Assembly (NCBI GenBank): GCA_002049455.2
Contig: KV919115.1
Coordinates: 10,798-74,797 of the forward strand
Length of the DNA: 64,000 bases
DNA from: Porphyra umbilicalis
Taxonomy: Eukaryota; Rhodophyta; Bangiophyceae; Bangiales; Bangiaceae
Reading direction: 5' to 3'
Below, piece by piece: positions 53,611 through 64,000 of this stretch; position 1 is the first letter of the stretch, and each line of letters begins with the position of its first letter. The translations under genes were made by a program, and so were the position numbers. The notes under the pieces are model-generated. The model was not told the DNA's origin and did not search any database. It was given only the letters and a program-made list of their open reading frames with translations.

Positions 53611-54925
53611 GCGCAACTGTGAAGGATGCACAGACACTGACAGCAACAACAACAGACGCGATTGCCTCCCAGACGCGAACGGAGGTCGATGCGTGCGAGA
53701 TGAGTGCGCCATGCCTTGTCGGGTGCGTGGCCCACTTCGTGACAGCATGCGGTCCGCAATCGAATCGTTACCATGTGACCGGGCTCCCAATGTCTGCAAT
53801 GATGACGACACCTGACGTAGAGACATCTGTCAAATGATGCGGCTAGATTTAGTCGAAGTTGTACGACATATAATGATCTAGTTACTAGATGATAGGGCTG
53901 CTTACCATATCAGAAAAATACCGTCTGTCGCATTTTGACTCTTACCTCGGGTCGTATCTGATGCAGGGGCCAACATATTCGACCGTCACGTGCACCGTGA
54001 ACAATGAAGCTAGCGTGTGCATTTGGTAAGGATGGGGTGGCTGTGGACGGCGCCATGTGGACACATCGGTGCGGCCACCCGCGACGCTGGGGCGGACCGG
54101 GGGGTCAACGGACGTGGCGGACCGGGGCGTGACGGGACTGGGCGGGGAACGTCGCCGCCGCCGCCTCGACAGCGGGCACGCGTCTCTGTGTGGGGTGGAA
54201 TGGTCGGCGGCAGTGCCCTCTGTGGCGCGAGCGGGCTGGGTATGCAGGCGGCCGTGGCAGCGCTGGAAGGGTCCGGCGGACAGCCGCCAGCCACAGCCAC
54301 ATTAGCCACCAGGTGGAGCGGTCGGCTCCAGCTTGGCGGCTGCCGTGCTCCACGAACCTCGCTGGCGCACCGTCGCCTCTGCCGCCACCGCCGCTGTCAA
54401 TGCACACTGTCGACCGTTCCGCTCTGCACGGACACCTCGACGTCTGGCGGCTGCTCGGCGAATGCGACCGGCCGGTGGCGTGGGCCGGCTGTCGCGCGGG
54501 GCCCCCGTCTTCATCTGACGCCTTTCGTGCAATGTTTTGTAGTAGGCTGGTGGGGGGCGGGACGGGTGCGGCGGCTGCGGTGTGGCGTCCGGCGGCAGCG
54601 CGAATCGCCCATCTGAGTGGTGTATGTGCCTCTTACGAAGTACTGGCGGGTTGCGTCGTTGGGTGTGGTTAGGCGCGGGGCCGGGCTGAGAACGGTGTGC
54701 CTCCATGCCGCCCGTTTGCAGGCGGCGGGTGGCAGCTGCGTCAGCGGATGCGCTGGCCGCATGTGCTTGCTTTTGTGGCCCATGTTTGTTCTGTGGGCCG
54801 CTTCAGCGCTGAGCGCGTGTCGGACGGACGCCTAGAATGAAATTGGTGCTCAGGAAGCTCTTTTCATGCCTCGCAGAGTGGCGATTCATTACTCACAAGT
54901 AAATGAGCCCGTCTGTTTTTTGCAT
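53611..54925. other. Intergenic, no supported gene
   Basis: About 54030-54640 is GC-rich with frames open on both strands. The AT-richer part near 53830-54000 holds nothing I recognise. Confidence 0.45.
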
Positions 54926-55897
54926 CTACGATCCACGCAACATGACAGAGCAAAATGTGTGCACCTCGTCATATCCAAACCACTGTCCTCGCCCATCCTG
55001 CTTCACGCGCTCCACGCGAAGCTGGTCACGGAGTGCTGCCCACCCACCGGCTCTGCTCGCAGCCTTGGCAATTGCTCGGCGCTTGGCGAGCATGGAAGAA
55101 GATGCCCGTCCAAAATGCTGCTTCTTGTCCAGCTCGCGTCGTTCAGGCTGGCCGTGTTGAAGCTTTTTGAGCGCGATGGTGGAACCAACACCTACTTCCC
55201 AAGACCGCTCGACGACATCCATCATAAGCTCCCAGTCACGGGGGAGCCGCTCCGTTGCAATTGGCTTAACACGGATCTACGGGGCAGCGGATGAGCTCTA
55301 CTTACGAGGATGAACGCTGCAAGTGCACGAAGAACAACCGCTAGCACTGGTGACCATAGACGGTGGCAAGTTCCCTGCGGGCAGCGCGCTTGACCGCATC
55401 GGCTGGGACCTTGCCGCCTCGAGAATCGGTTGCCCAAAAGAAGCACTGGCAAGAACCGAGGCCGACTGAACGAACTGGGCGGCCAAACCCACGGAGGCAG
55501 CGCCTCGGCGATGGGCTTCTTTGATGTTCTTGAGCCGGGCCTCGATGGAGTTGCAAAGCGCGCGGACCGGCGCAAATATTTGTTGCTGCCGTCGACCAGC
55601 AACGAGAGCGTGCGCGAGACGCAAATGACCGTCAATGTTGTCAGGAAGAGTACGCGGTACAAAAGCACGGTTCAACGGGTCCACGGCAGCAGCAATCCCG
55701 ACGACGAGCTTGTCTTGGGTTGGATGGCGGGCTTCATCTCGTGCAGTTCGCCCTTCCGATGCACGGGCCGCGGCATCTGCTTCCAGCAAAGGAGGGCGGG
55801 CAGCTGTCGGAGGAAGAGCCATCAGACGACCCGGAATTCTGACTTGTTCACGACAGAGACTGCTAGTGACACGTCCGAGGTTGGCGAGGCAAAGCAA
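54926..55897 (-). CDS. Unknown two-block gene
   Basis: Two minus-strand blocks have balanced composition. The first (55897 down to about 55305) includes GLAAQFVQSASVLASASFG and EARLKNIKEAHRRG. The second (about 55225 to 54926) includes GWAALRDQLRVERVKQDGRGQWFGYDEV and a Lys/Arg-rich helix. At the end of the first block a consensus donor GTAAGTAG lies at about 55304, so a short intron is likely, though I could not fix the acceptor. I recognise no family. The gene is oriented away from the recombinase gene and may be a divergent neighbour or part of the same element. Confidence 0.4.
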
Positions 55898-55939
55898 GAT
55901 GTCGGTACCGTCCTGCGGGCCAAGGAAAACCCCCGATAA

Positions 55940-57065
55940 GAGACGAGTTTTGCTTCCATATGGTCCTAGCCGTTATGGTCAGAAACCGCATGTGGACGCG
56001 CGTCGCAATTGTGGCCCACTGATGTCATATTGCACGCGTGTCGTGATTATCGAGGGAGAGAAGTACATCGCCTTTTCAATCGCTTAAGTAAATTGAGAAT
56101 CCGGTACGGGATAACGCCATCCCGTCACCGAATTGAAGACATAATCGGGTAGGTAATTGTATTTGTCTGGGCGTATCTTGTCCGTCGCGCACAACACGTC
56201 CCGACGGCTAATCGGATCTGCGCAGCAACAGCCCGCTGAGAGTTGCTGATCCGGTGGCCCGATCCAGTCCCTGGTTTGTTGGCCCGGTGGGCCAGGCTGC
56301 CGCAGTCGACGCTTGTCGAACGCCGATCCGAGCTCCTGACGCGCCCACCTTTGGAGTCAGCCGCCCCAACTCGTGTCTCATCATCGTTTTTGATTTTCTC
56401 TGCTTACATACACACACTGTGCCTCACTGTCCGGCCCCCTGAAGTGTACTGGAGATCGATTCTCTACGACGTGCACAGCCTGGTCGTCAGCAGCCGCGGG
56501 GACTCGTCTTTGCGACCAGTCGCTTTCGAGGAGCTCTACATATTTTGGTTTTTTTATCGTGGCGCACTCTCCTTATACCTCATGGTCTCGTCCCTGCTGA
56601 CCAATCCTGCCCCACCGGCGTGCCCTCCATTTTATGTATCGGCGCCCGGTGATGGCATCGCAGTCAGGAAGGCGGACGAATCGGCGCGGACTGCTCCACC
56701 CGTGTTGCGCGTTGTGAGCGGATACGCTGTACGGGCCCATCCTCCGCAATCATGTAGCGTGCTTTTGGCAGCTTGTACGCGACAAGGTGCTGGGACCCTG
56801 CTCGGAGAATGAGGGGAAGCAACCGCTTCTTGCTTATGACGCTGTTCCTCAAAGTCTTCCCTGCTACTTGTAGTCCTCTTTTTCATCTGCGTGCGCGACT
56901 TGGCTGTTGACGAGCTGACTAACACTAAGAATGTGCTATCGTGCTTGATGCTTTGTCAGTGGATTTCTTTTTCTTTGTGCGCTGTGGGCTTGTGCCTGGT
57001 CTTGTGCGGATCAGACATGGGATGCGGTATTTTCTTCGAGCTTCGCTGCTGCCAACAGGGCCTCC
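55940..57065. other. Intergenic, lower GC, nothing recognised
   Basis: GC drops compared with the left part of the window. Only short frames occur. A 24-base direct repeat (CAACAGGGC.TCCGTGCAACC) sits at 57053-57100, at the border of the next ORF. Confidence 0.4.
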
Positions 57066-57401
57066 GTGCAACCCGGCAACAGGGCGTCCGTGCAACCCGA
57101 CGTACGACAAGGGTACCGCATTCTTGTCCAACGAAAGAGACGTTTTAACATGGTGATGCAATATTCGAGAAGGCCCCGACGCATTGATGTTGCGAAGTTC
57201 TTTGGAGCTGGCGATTCTCGAGCCACGTTGTTTGTCAATGCCACAGACAGGCGGGAAGATTACATCGCTTGTTTTTCCGTACAAACGATATTCCAGTACA
57301 ACACAAAAGATCCAGTCACAAGGTTCGTAAATACATACGACTGCAAAGCGAAACCTCGTAGGTCATTCGCCAAGATTTTCGAGGAGGCTGCATGCGGATA
57401 A
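57066..57401 (+). CDS. Unknown small ORF upstream of the recombinase
   Basis: This 111-codon frame has balanced composition (VAKFFGAGDSRATLFVNATDRREDYIACF...). It is on the recombinase strand and ends 154 bases before its ATG. It could be an upstream exon or a separate small gene. No family is recognised. Confidence 0.3.
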   Translation: MQPGNRASVQPDVRQGYRILVQRKRRFNMVMQYSRRPRRIDVAKFFGAGDSRATLFVNATDRREDYIACFSVQTIFQYNTKDPVTRFVNTYDCKAKPRRSFAKIFEEAACG

Positions 57402-57554
57402 TTTGTCAGCACGCGCACGAATCATGTTCCCACGTCATGGTGCGAGGTGTCTTGATTATGCGGATCATTTCCACTCGCTGCGGCGTGCACTCTCGCTGCA
57501 CGCACGCTCTCATCTGGCAGGCAGGCCCGCGCGTCGACATCGGCTGTGAGCAGA

Positions 57555-58981
57555 ATGTCATCTGCGGCTTCCGTGGATCGCGGTTCGTCGCGGCTTTCCG
57601 GCTTACAAGATGGCCGCACGAGCGCAGCTCGGAGCGTGGCGTTGTTAAGTCTTGCACCCTCGGCCAACACGTATGATCCTGTGGCTTCTACAGCGGCCGT
57701 TGTTGAGACGCCTCGCTCACAAAGCAGCTCGGAGGTACACAAGCGCACCCGGAAGGAATACTTCGAGTATTGCGCAAAGGTCGGCGTTGATCCGTTCAAG
57801 GTGAACGAAACCACTGCGGCGCACGTCGCCACGTTCTACAAGGCCCGCACCAAGAACTTCGAGTTCGGTACGTCGACTTCCAAGCATGTGTCTGCCCAGA
57901 TGACATTGTTTTTTACTGAGCTAGGTTGCACTGGTCGTTGGACGACGGGCGAGATCGACGGAAAGGTGTTTTTCGACGGCAACCTGAACGACAGCAAGGC
58001 TGTCGAGGACATGAAGCGAGCTCATAAGGTCAAGCTCGCTCGCGATGGACGCGTGACACTTCCAATGGACCCACTGGAGTACGGGCACATCTGTGCCTAC
58101 TACGACCACTTCATTTTCGACCAAGACCACGTCTCCCCGCGGATTTTGTCGCAGTTTGCCGCCATGATGACGGCCACCTTTCTTCTTATGCGCTTTGACG
58201 AGGTGACCAAGATCAAGTCCGTAGATGAGAGTTCACGCCGAGTGCGCGACCAATCCATCTTTGCGCCTGTCCGAGCCGAGGCCTCGTCATTTGTACTCGG
58301 CTTGTCCCGATCTGATCTTCACGGGCACTGATACTCACCAGCTTGAGCTCATTTGTCCGAATGCGGTTCTTGTTTGGAACGTATTGTATACACGGCGCTT
58401 TGTGACGCAGGCGAGAAGACGTCCTGCAGACGGAGGACGTGCGAGGTAACCTGGTGTTTCGCATCAACATCCTTGACGGAACGAAGACGTCAACGTCAGG
58501 CCGACGGTACTACCTTGAAGGTGGGCCTGGTTTGGTGGGGGACCCCCGCATGGATCCTGTTCTGGCTTTGGCCATGTACCTGATGGTTCGTGGAGATGCC
58601 GACGGCTTCTTGTTCTGTCCATTTCACGCTCTGCCGTCTGTGGGTTGGGAGATGTCGGTTCACATCAAGCTCAAGGACAACGTCTTTGTCGAGTCCTTGC
58701 GCCATTCGCTTGATGAAGCTGATGTGGACTCGTACAAGTTGTTGGGGACCCATTCCTGTAAGCGTGGAGGTGTCCAGCTTTATCGTCTTCTGGGTGTGGC
58801 CGATGCGGAGATCAAGGAACGCGGTGATTGGTATACCATGGCCGCGTACTGGGCCTACGTCCAAGCATCTAATCGGCTTGAAAAGCGCTTTACGTACACG
58901 TCTCCGGTGGCGGCGCTGGCAGATGTAATTGTCAATGGTGGAGAGGTGCCCGAGTGCGTGCATCGGAGTTTGGAGAGGTGA
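57555..58981 (+). CDS. Tyrosine recombinase, two exons (Crypton-like)
   Basis: Exon 1 is 57555-58220 and exon 2 is 58430-58981. The 209-base intron starts GTAGAT and ends CTGCAG and joins in frame to give 405 residues. Residues about 50-200 look like the SAM-like N-terminal DNA-binding part (RTRKEYFEYCAKVGVDPF...). The catalytic part has Arg213 in FLLMRFDEV, the beta-strand lysine region after TEDVRGNLVFRI, the box HSCKRGG (His330, Arg334), GDW at 354-356 (Trp in place of the second His) and Tyr362 or Tyr365 in AAYWAYVQ as nucleophile. HxxxR with GxW is the pattern of Crypton and related eukaryotic YR transposases. The start at 57555 is the first ATG in the frame. A RecQ gene follows 434 bases downstream. 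Confidence 0.75.
58221..58429 (+). other. Intron of the recombinase gene
   Basis: Inferred from the break in open frame. The donor is TCC|GTAGAT, the acceptor is TCCTGCAG|ACG, phase 0. The joined sequence reads TKIKSTEDVRGNLVF, which fits the spacing between catalytic Arg and the following strands in this family. Confidence 0.65.
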
Positions 58982-59577
58982 GGAGCTAGTCACAACGCCC
59001 GGTTCAGCATGATTGCCTACTGCCAAGAAATGGTGTCGATCTTCTCTTTGCTTTGTACGATGATTCTTGTTCGAACAGCATCGTGTGATGGTAGAACATT
59101 GGTTGCGACATGGTCATCATGCCTTCTCTATTTCCTTGTGCATACTTTCCAGTCGTGAGATGGTCACGCGCTCTGATGCGCGCTGAAAATACATGTAGGC
59201 ATGTATACGTGATATTGAACTGGTACGGTACGCTGCTTTGTGGTTACCAGACCACGCCATAACGTAACGCGAGTATCGCGTTCAAAGAGAGGGCTCGCGC
59301 GGATGCCAAATTCGACAGCTGGGGCCTTCGTAAAGATACTTGAGGGGCGGTGCCGTGCGGCCGCGGCCAGCCCTGCACGTCGTGCACGAGGTCAGCGACA
59401 CACTCGTGCGTAGCCATGGAGCGATCCGATGTCGAGGCAGCCGCTCTGGACACCCTCGACCATAAGTTTGCCCATGCAAGCTTCCGGGCTGGACAGCTTG
59501 AAGCTATCATTCCACTTCTCGAACAGGACCGTGATGGGGCGGACGTCCTGTCTGTGATTGCCACGGCATCGGGCAAG

Positions 59578-59745
59578 GTATGCTACATCTCGTCTTTGGG
59601 CGGAGTCCGTGCTACTCGTTCTGGTTCTCGTTCAGCGTATGTGGCATGTGCGGCAGCGACCGTCGCATTTATTTTTCTTTTTGTCATTGCCCTGATAAGA
59701 TTGATTCTGCTAGCTATTGCCGTCGTTCTCCTGCTCCATCTGTAG
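59578..59745 (+). other. Intron 1 of the RecQ-like gene
   Basis: The sequence GGCAAG|GTATGC...CATCTGTAG|ACGACT interrupts Walker A between Lys and Thr. Splicing restores GKTT, which strongly supports the call. Confidence 0.8.
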
Positions 59746-60615
59746 ACGACTATCTTTGGTGTTGCTGCTACCCTGCTCTATGAGCGACGCAAGGCTTTAA
59801 GCGTTATGCTGGTCCCTCTGAAGGGCCTTGACCGTCAGCACGCGGACATGATGACAAAGGCTGGCGTGCCGGCATTGGCACTTTCTTCTTCTAGCATGAC
59901 GGCGGAGTGAGCGCGCTGCAAAACGATGATCAACGAGAAGGCTCGGTGCGCGCTCTTCATCTCTCCAGAGGTCTTGTGCCACAACCCGAGCTTCGTCAAG
60001 CTGTTGAACGAGCACAACATCGCTCTTCTTTGCTTCGACGGAGCTCATCTCAACGACTGGTACCTTTGGAGGCCCACCATGTCAATGGCGGCATCCTTGG
60101 TGAGCGCTCAACGCCGCCTGGGTCTGACGGCCACCATGCGTCGTCGGGACCAGCAGCTGGTCGTTAGGCGCACAGGGATATCTGCCCCCATCGTGCAGCG
60201 TGGACGCTTCCTCCGGTCAAATCTGCTTCTTTAAGTCATCAAGCGGCCGGCTGCCCTGACGTTTGGCCAGGCGTCACTGGCGGACCAACTTTCGGCCGCC
60301 ACTGAGGCCAAATGGCGGATTGCACGCACTCTTCTTATGGCCATCAAGGCTCGGTCACTCCAAGGGAACACCATCGTTTATGTGCCTTCACGTGCACAGG
60401 CAGAGACAGTTTGCAAGCAGCTGGTGCAGGCAGCCAAGGACCAGAATTTGGTTGCTGTAGGGGCGGCGCTCAAATTTCGCCCTTATCATGCAGGCCGTAC
60501 GGACCGTTCCGAGGTCGAACAGCTGTTCTTGTCCCAGCGCGGAGTCGTCGTGGTCGTGACGACTGCGTTTGGTCTCGGCGTAGACTGCGCCCACGTCCGC
60601 GTGATCATCCATTTC

Positions 60616-60852
60616 GTACGTTGTTGGTACTTTGCTCACCTGTTCTGGTCACCATGTTCTATACTTGTAACCATCTTAGCCGGATTTCTCGTGCTTCGCA
60701 CGGGCTGCCAGCTTGATGTCCGGTCTTGAACAGCGACGTGGACAGCTCGAGCTCACCATCTTTTTCGTTATATGCGTGCGCTTCTCTTGGCGTATCTTCT
60801 TTTTTCTCTTGTGTTGTTTTTCACACGTGGCCTCTATGTACGTCTGATTCAG
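60616..60852 (+). other. Intron 2 of the RecQ-like gene
   Basis: The sequence ATTTC|GTACGT...CTGATTCAG|TCAGGG joins VIIHF to SGARSLAEYAQQVGRGGRD, reproducing the spacing of RecQ helicases (HF....S...Y.Q..GR.GRD). Confidence 0.75.
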
Positions 60853-61919
60853 TCAGGGGCGAGGTCCTTGGCTGAGTACGCTCAGCAAGTCGGCCGCGGC
60901 GGACGTGACTGTGAAGACCCTTACTGCTTGTGCTTCTACAATCCAAGCGACAGCCAAGGGATCCGGCGCAGCATCGAGTCGGCGGTTTTAACGACGTCGA
61001 CGACGACTGCCCTCTTGCGCAAGGTAGCAGTGCGCACAACCGAACGCGGCCCAACTTCATTTTTACATTGGACCGACTTCCACAGGGCTGGCATCGACGA
61101 CGACAACACGGATGCCGTCTTAGCCGCGCTCTGCCGCACAGGCTCGGCGCTAGCAGGTAAGCGACAACTCGCGCGCATCTTGGCAATGAAGGGCCCAAAG
61201 TGGACCATTCAGCCGCTCCCCGCGTTGTCCAGGTTTGCTCTAGCGCTGAGGAAGGATCGCTTTCAGGCCGCGTTCGCTTCGGGCAAGCTCAATGTGGCTG
61301 TTCGATGTGATGTGCGAGACGTGTGCACGGTGCCACCCTTTCTGGAGATGGTCGCAGGTGGGCCCACGGTGGTTCACTACGCGCTGGAGGACCTGGCTGC
61401 TGCAAAACTCGTCGACATCGACTATAGTGATGACTACCCGTTGGTTCAACCCCTGGCAGTGCTCGATCGCCAAGATGCGCGAGCTGCTGGGCGGCTGCTT
61501 TCCAAGTCCATGAAGTCGGCTGCGGCGCAGAAGCTCGCTGTGCTTGACAAAGCCCTCGACTTCATGGAAGCTGATGGGTGCCTTCAACGTCGGCTTTGTG
61601 ACGTTTTCGGTGCACCTGATGATTTGGACGCTGCTGTTGAGTCCTGTCGTTGCGGTATGTGCGAGCCCGCGACGATTGGAGCCGGTTTTGCTTGACCTCT
61701 GGGTTGCTTCATGAGACGTGACCTTGGCGTGTGCCCGCGTGATGTGGGCGCCACCTCTTTCTTGAGTCTGTCGGTGCCACTGAAAGGAACCCTGCGGGTG
61801 TTTTGCGGCAACGTGTTTTAGATACTTCTAGGTGCTACAGCAACCTTGCTTTTTTGTCCCATCCCCATGAGCACGGTCTCAAATGAGCTGTGCGTGTGTT
61901 CTTGCTTTGTTTTGCTCCG

Positions 61920-63290
61920 TGCCTTTTTGTTGCAGGGTCCGCATGCATGCGCACGATGTTACGTCTTGCGATTTATGGGTACCAAAGTAGGACGTGCATG
62001 ATTCATCAAACTGGGTATGTGTGGTCACGGAGTTCCAGTTTGATTACGGTATAACAGGTCTCATATATTGTCACATGTCGCTTGACAGTTTCAGAGAGAT
62101 GTTTTCCCACCGTGTTTGTCAACACGGTGCTGCGATCCGGCCGCTCTCTTCGTGCACATCCCGCCTTTTTCTTCGTTGCGCACTACTCGTGTACAGGTCC
62201 TTTTAGACGCTTTCGTCGTTCCGCATGCAAAACTTTGCTCAGACAGGCACCAAGATCGTGCCATGTACTTTGGAACACCCTAGAGGTCGTCAAACCCCGC
62301 GTCAGTGACCATGTCATCACCGATGCGCGCTTCAGCGAAGACGAAGAACAGATGCCAGCTTCAGCGGAGACGACGAAAAAACATTGTGAGCCCGGAAATA
62401 GCTCTTCGGCTTCAGCATGTTGCATAACACTCTCTTTCTTTCGTGTACTTACATGTCAAGGGAGGCGGACGTGGTGTAGAGGCTGAGGGGTTGTGCGCAT
62501 GCCGGCTACAAACTATGGCTTACTGACCGACTGTTACGGTGGAAGCGCCACGTTGCTCGTGAATGCCTTGCGGGCGAGCACCCTGCGCTGATGACTTCAC
62601 TTCGTGTTGGATGGCTTTGGCATGCGACAACGCGCGTGCTTGTGAGCACGCAGACACCAGGGAAAGCACGTTTTGGTGCTCCCGCTGAGCCCAGCACTCA
62701 GCCCCCCAGAAGGCAGGCTGTTCCGAATGAGAAAGAGAGGCGTTCGCCTAGCCCTAGTGAGACACCCGCATACGCGAATCGCGCAGCGGGCGCAAGGCTG
62801 AGCGCGGATGAGCTTGCTTTAGCGACGCGTTTATTTTTGGTGTCTTTTTTCCTGGCTTTTGACCGCCAGATGTGGTTGTTACCTCTTGCTTTAATCTGTC
62901 TGTGCTGTGCCATCTACAAGAATGTTGTTGCAGGGTCCGCATGCATGCCCACGACGGTGCTTCTTGTTTTTCAAGGCTACTAGATTACGATGGACAGGAT
63001 TGACAAAACTGTGTACGTCTAGTCCTTTTATGTAGCTTCATGTACCATATGACGAGTCTTTTCTCACATGTTGCTTGGTAGCCTAAGAGAGCTGTTTTGT
63101 TGTCTTGTTTGCCGAGACGCCGCTAGAACACCGCCGCTCGTCTCATGCGTGTCTCGTCTTGGCCTCTTTTTCGCACCAGTCGTGCAGAGGTATTTTTAAA
63201 CGCTTTCGTCTCTGTGCATGCGAAGCTACGCTCAGACGGTCCTCAAGAACGCGCCATGGACATTGCATCCCACTTATGGCCGTTGCGCCC
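61920..63290. repeat. Diverged ~1-kb tandem duplication downstream of RecQ
   Basis: Copy 1 (about 61920-62280) and copy 2 (about 62920-63290) share TTGTTGCAGGGTCCGCATGCATG, then a TCACATGT(C/T)GCTTG block, then ACGCTTTCGTC...GCATGC(A/G)A, GCTCAGAC and GTGCCATG-like blocks in the same order, about 1 kb apart. The DNA between them (62290-62915) has no clear second copy. No gene is supported. They could be terminal or subterminal repeats of the recombinase-helicase element. Confidence 0.7.
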
Positions 63291-64000
63291 CTAAATCGGG
63301 CGACAGCTACCGGGCCCAGCGCGGTCGAGCCTATCGGTGAGACGCCATTTTTCAACGCCCTCGGTAGAGCGACCGAGACCACCGTGCGCGCGCGCGCTTT
63401 CATATGGCCGCAAGAACACAACAGCAGAGTACCACGTCTGTGTGGTGCTGGTCCGCTCAGGAACGAATGCCAGCGTGCGTGCCTGCGGCGGCAGGCCCCG
63501 CCGCCCCGCCAGCGTCGACGCGGCGGAGGCCGCCCCCCCCCCCACTGGCCGGACGGGGGCCACGTACGGCTGCCGTTACGAGCAAATAGAGGGGTGGCCG
63601 CCTGTGTCTGCGCACGCGTGCACCCCGATGGGTGCGCGTCGCGCGTGTGTGTAGGGCGCCGCCGCCATTTTGAGAGGCAAGGCGCCGGCGGCGCGTTTTA
63701 CGCGGGAGGTCGGCCGGCCAGTGCGGGCAGCGTGCTTTCAACGCACACGTGCCATGCTCGGAACACCAATTGCAGCTGCGCGACATATGCTTTCAAGCTC
63801 CGCACGTGAAGTCAAGTCATGAATAGTTCCGAAAGAAGTGCACGAGCACCGTCCTAATGGGCCGCGTATCCGGCCAGCTGGCTGCCTAATACATGCGATC
63901 GACTGATCCGACTGAGCGATTACGTGCGATCAAGCTGGTTAAGAGGTCGATCACATGCCTGGTAATCCGCGATCGGCCAGATTGACGCCGCCAGGGCACC
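63291..64000. other. Intergenic to window end, no supported gene
   Basis: GC-rich to about 63720, with Arg/Ala frames on both strands. The last 200 bases are rich in CGATC words (GCGATCGACTGATC, GTGCGATCAAG, GTCGATCACATG) without a clear period. Confidence 0.4.

Larger units (their letters stand above)
59416..61695 (+). pseudogene. RecQ-type DNA helicase, three exons, decayed copy
   Basis: Exons are 59416-59577, 59746-60615 and 60853-61695, with phase-0 introns of 168 bases (GTATGC...TGTAG) and 237 bases (GTACGT...TTCAG). Motif 0 is F....FRAGQ at residues 18-27. Walker A is ATASGKTT and is completed across intron 1. Motif II reads DGAH where DEAH is expected, then comes SAQRRLGLTATM, YHAGRTDRSEV, VVVTTAFGLGVD and the arginine-finger box QQVGRGGRD. 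A C-terminal zinc region (CLQRRLCDVFGA...CRCGMC) follows. The family unwinds DNA 3'-5' in the nucleus. TGA at 59908 and TAA at 60232 lie in frame, and DGAH lacks the catalytic Glu, so this copy is probably inactive. It follows the recombinase gene on the same strand. Confidence 0.8.

Noticed and set aside
57555-58981. DIRS-type retroelement as source of the tyrosine recombinase
   Set aside because: No reverse transcriptase or methyltransferase domain lies beside it. The neighbour is a RecQ helicase, so a DNA transposon is more likely.
1-64000. tRNA or rRNA genes
   Set aside because: I saw no cloverleaf with conserved A and B boxes and no rRNA core sequence. The only tRNA-like match is the copia primer site, which is a complement of a fragment.

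Overview
The window looks like nuclear DNA of a GC-rich, repeat-rich eukaryote. It has GT-AG introns of about 170-240 bases, chromodomain Ty3/gypsy elements, a Ty1/copia element and hAT-type DNA transposons. There is no bacterial operon structure. High GC, long G homopolymers and compact introns would suit a red alga of the Porphyra/Pyropia kind or another alga, but nothing here fixes the taxon.

Layout. 1-7500: minus-strand Ty3/gypsy chromovirus fossil, cut by the window start, with a plus-strand (antisense) ORF beyond its chromodomain. 7.5-9.8 kb: minus-strand unknown gene holding two short hAT MITEs. 9.8-18.4 kb: very GC-rich sequence without a gene I can support, with G runs up to 16. 18.1-21.3 kb: a minisatellite, a TA-flanked inverted-repeat element with an internal tandem duplication, and a 180-bp satellite. 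21.3-33.85 kb: a complete-ended Ty3/gypsy element (684-bp LTRs, CCGGC target duplication) inserted in that satellite. It carries a MITE, a chromodomain and, between pol and the 3' LTR, an antisense ORF that is itself split by a 2.1-kb hAT element. 34-43 kb: GC-rich and repeat DNA, a minus-strand Ulp1/C48-like protease gene, and a 0.6-kb foldback. 43.07-49.03 kb: a young, whole-looking Ty1/copia element with a half-tRNA initiator-Met type primer site and six copies of a palindrome near its 3' end. 49.9-53.0 kb: minus-strand gene with about 15 alanine-rich 20-residue repeats, an amber codon and a long same-frame continuation. 53-57.5 kb: tandem repeats and unknown small ORFs. 57.5-61.7 kb: a spliced tyrosine recombinase gene followed on the same strand by a spliced RecQ-type helicase gene. 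61.7-64 kb: a diverged 1-kb tandem duplication, then GC-rich DNA.

Most of the window is layered transposition: satellite, then gypsy, then hAT inside gypsy. The most unusual unit is the recombinase-RecQ pair, which I read as a Crypton-like (tyrosine recombinase) DNA transposon or a decayed copy of one. The helicase copy has two in-frame stops and DGAH where DEAH is expected, so this copy is probably not active. The second is the recurrence of antisense ORFs downstream of the chromodomain in both gypsy elements.
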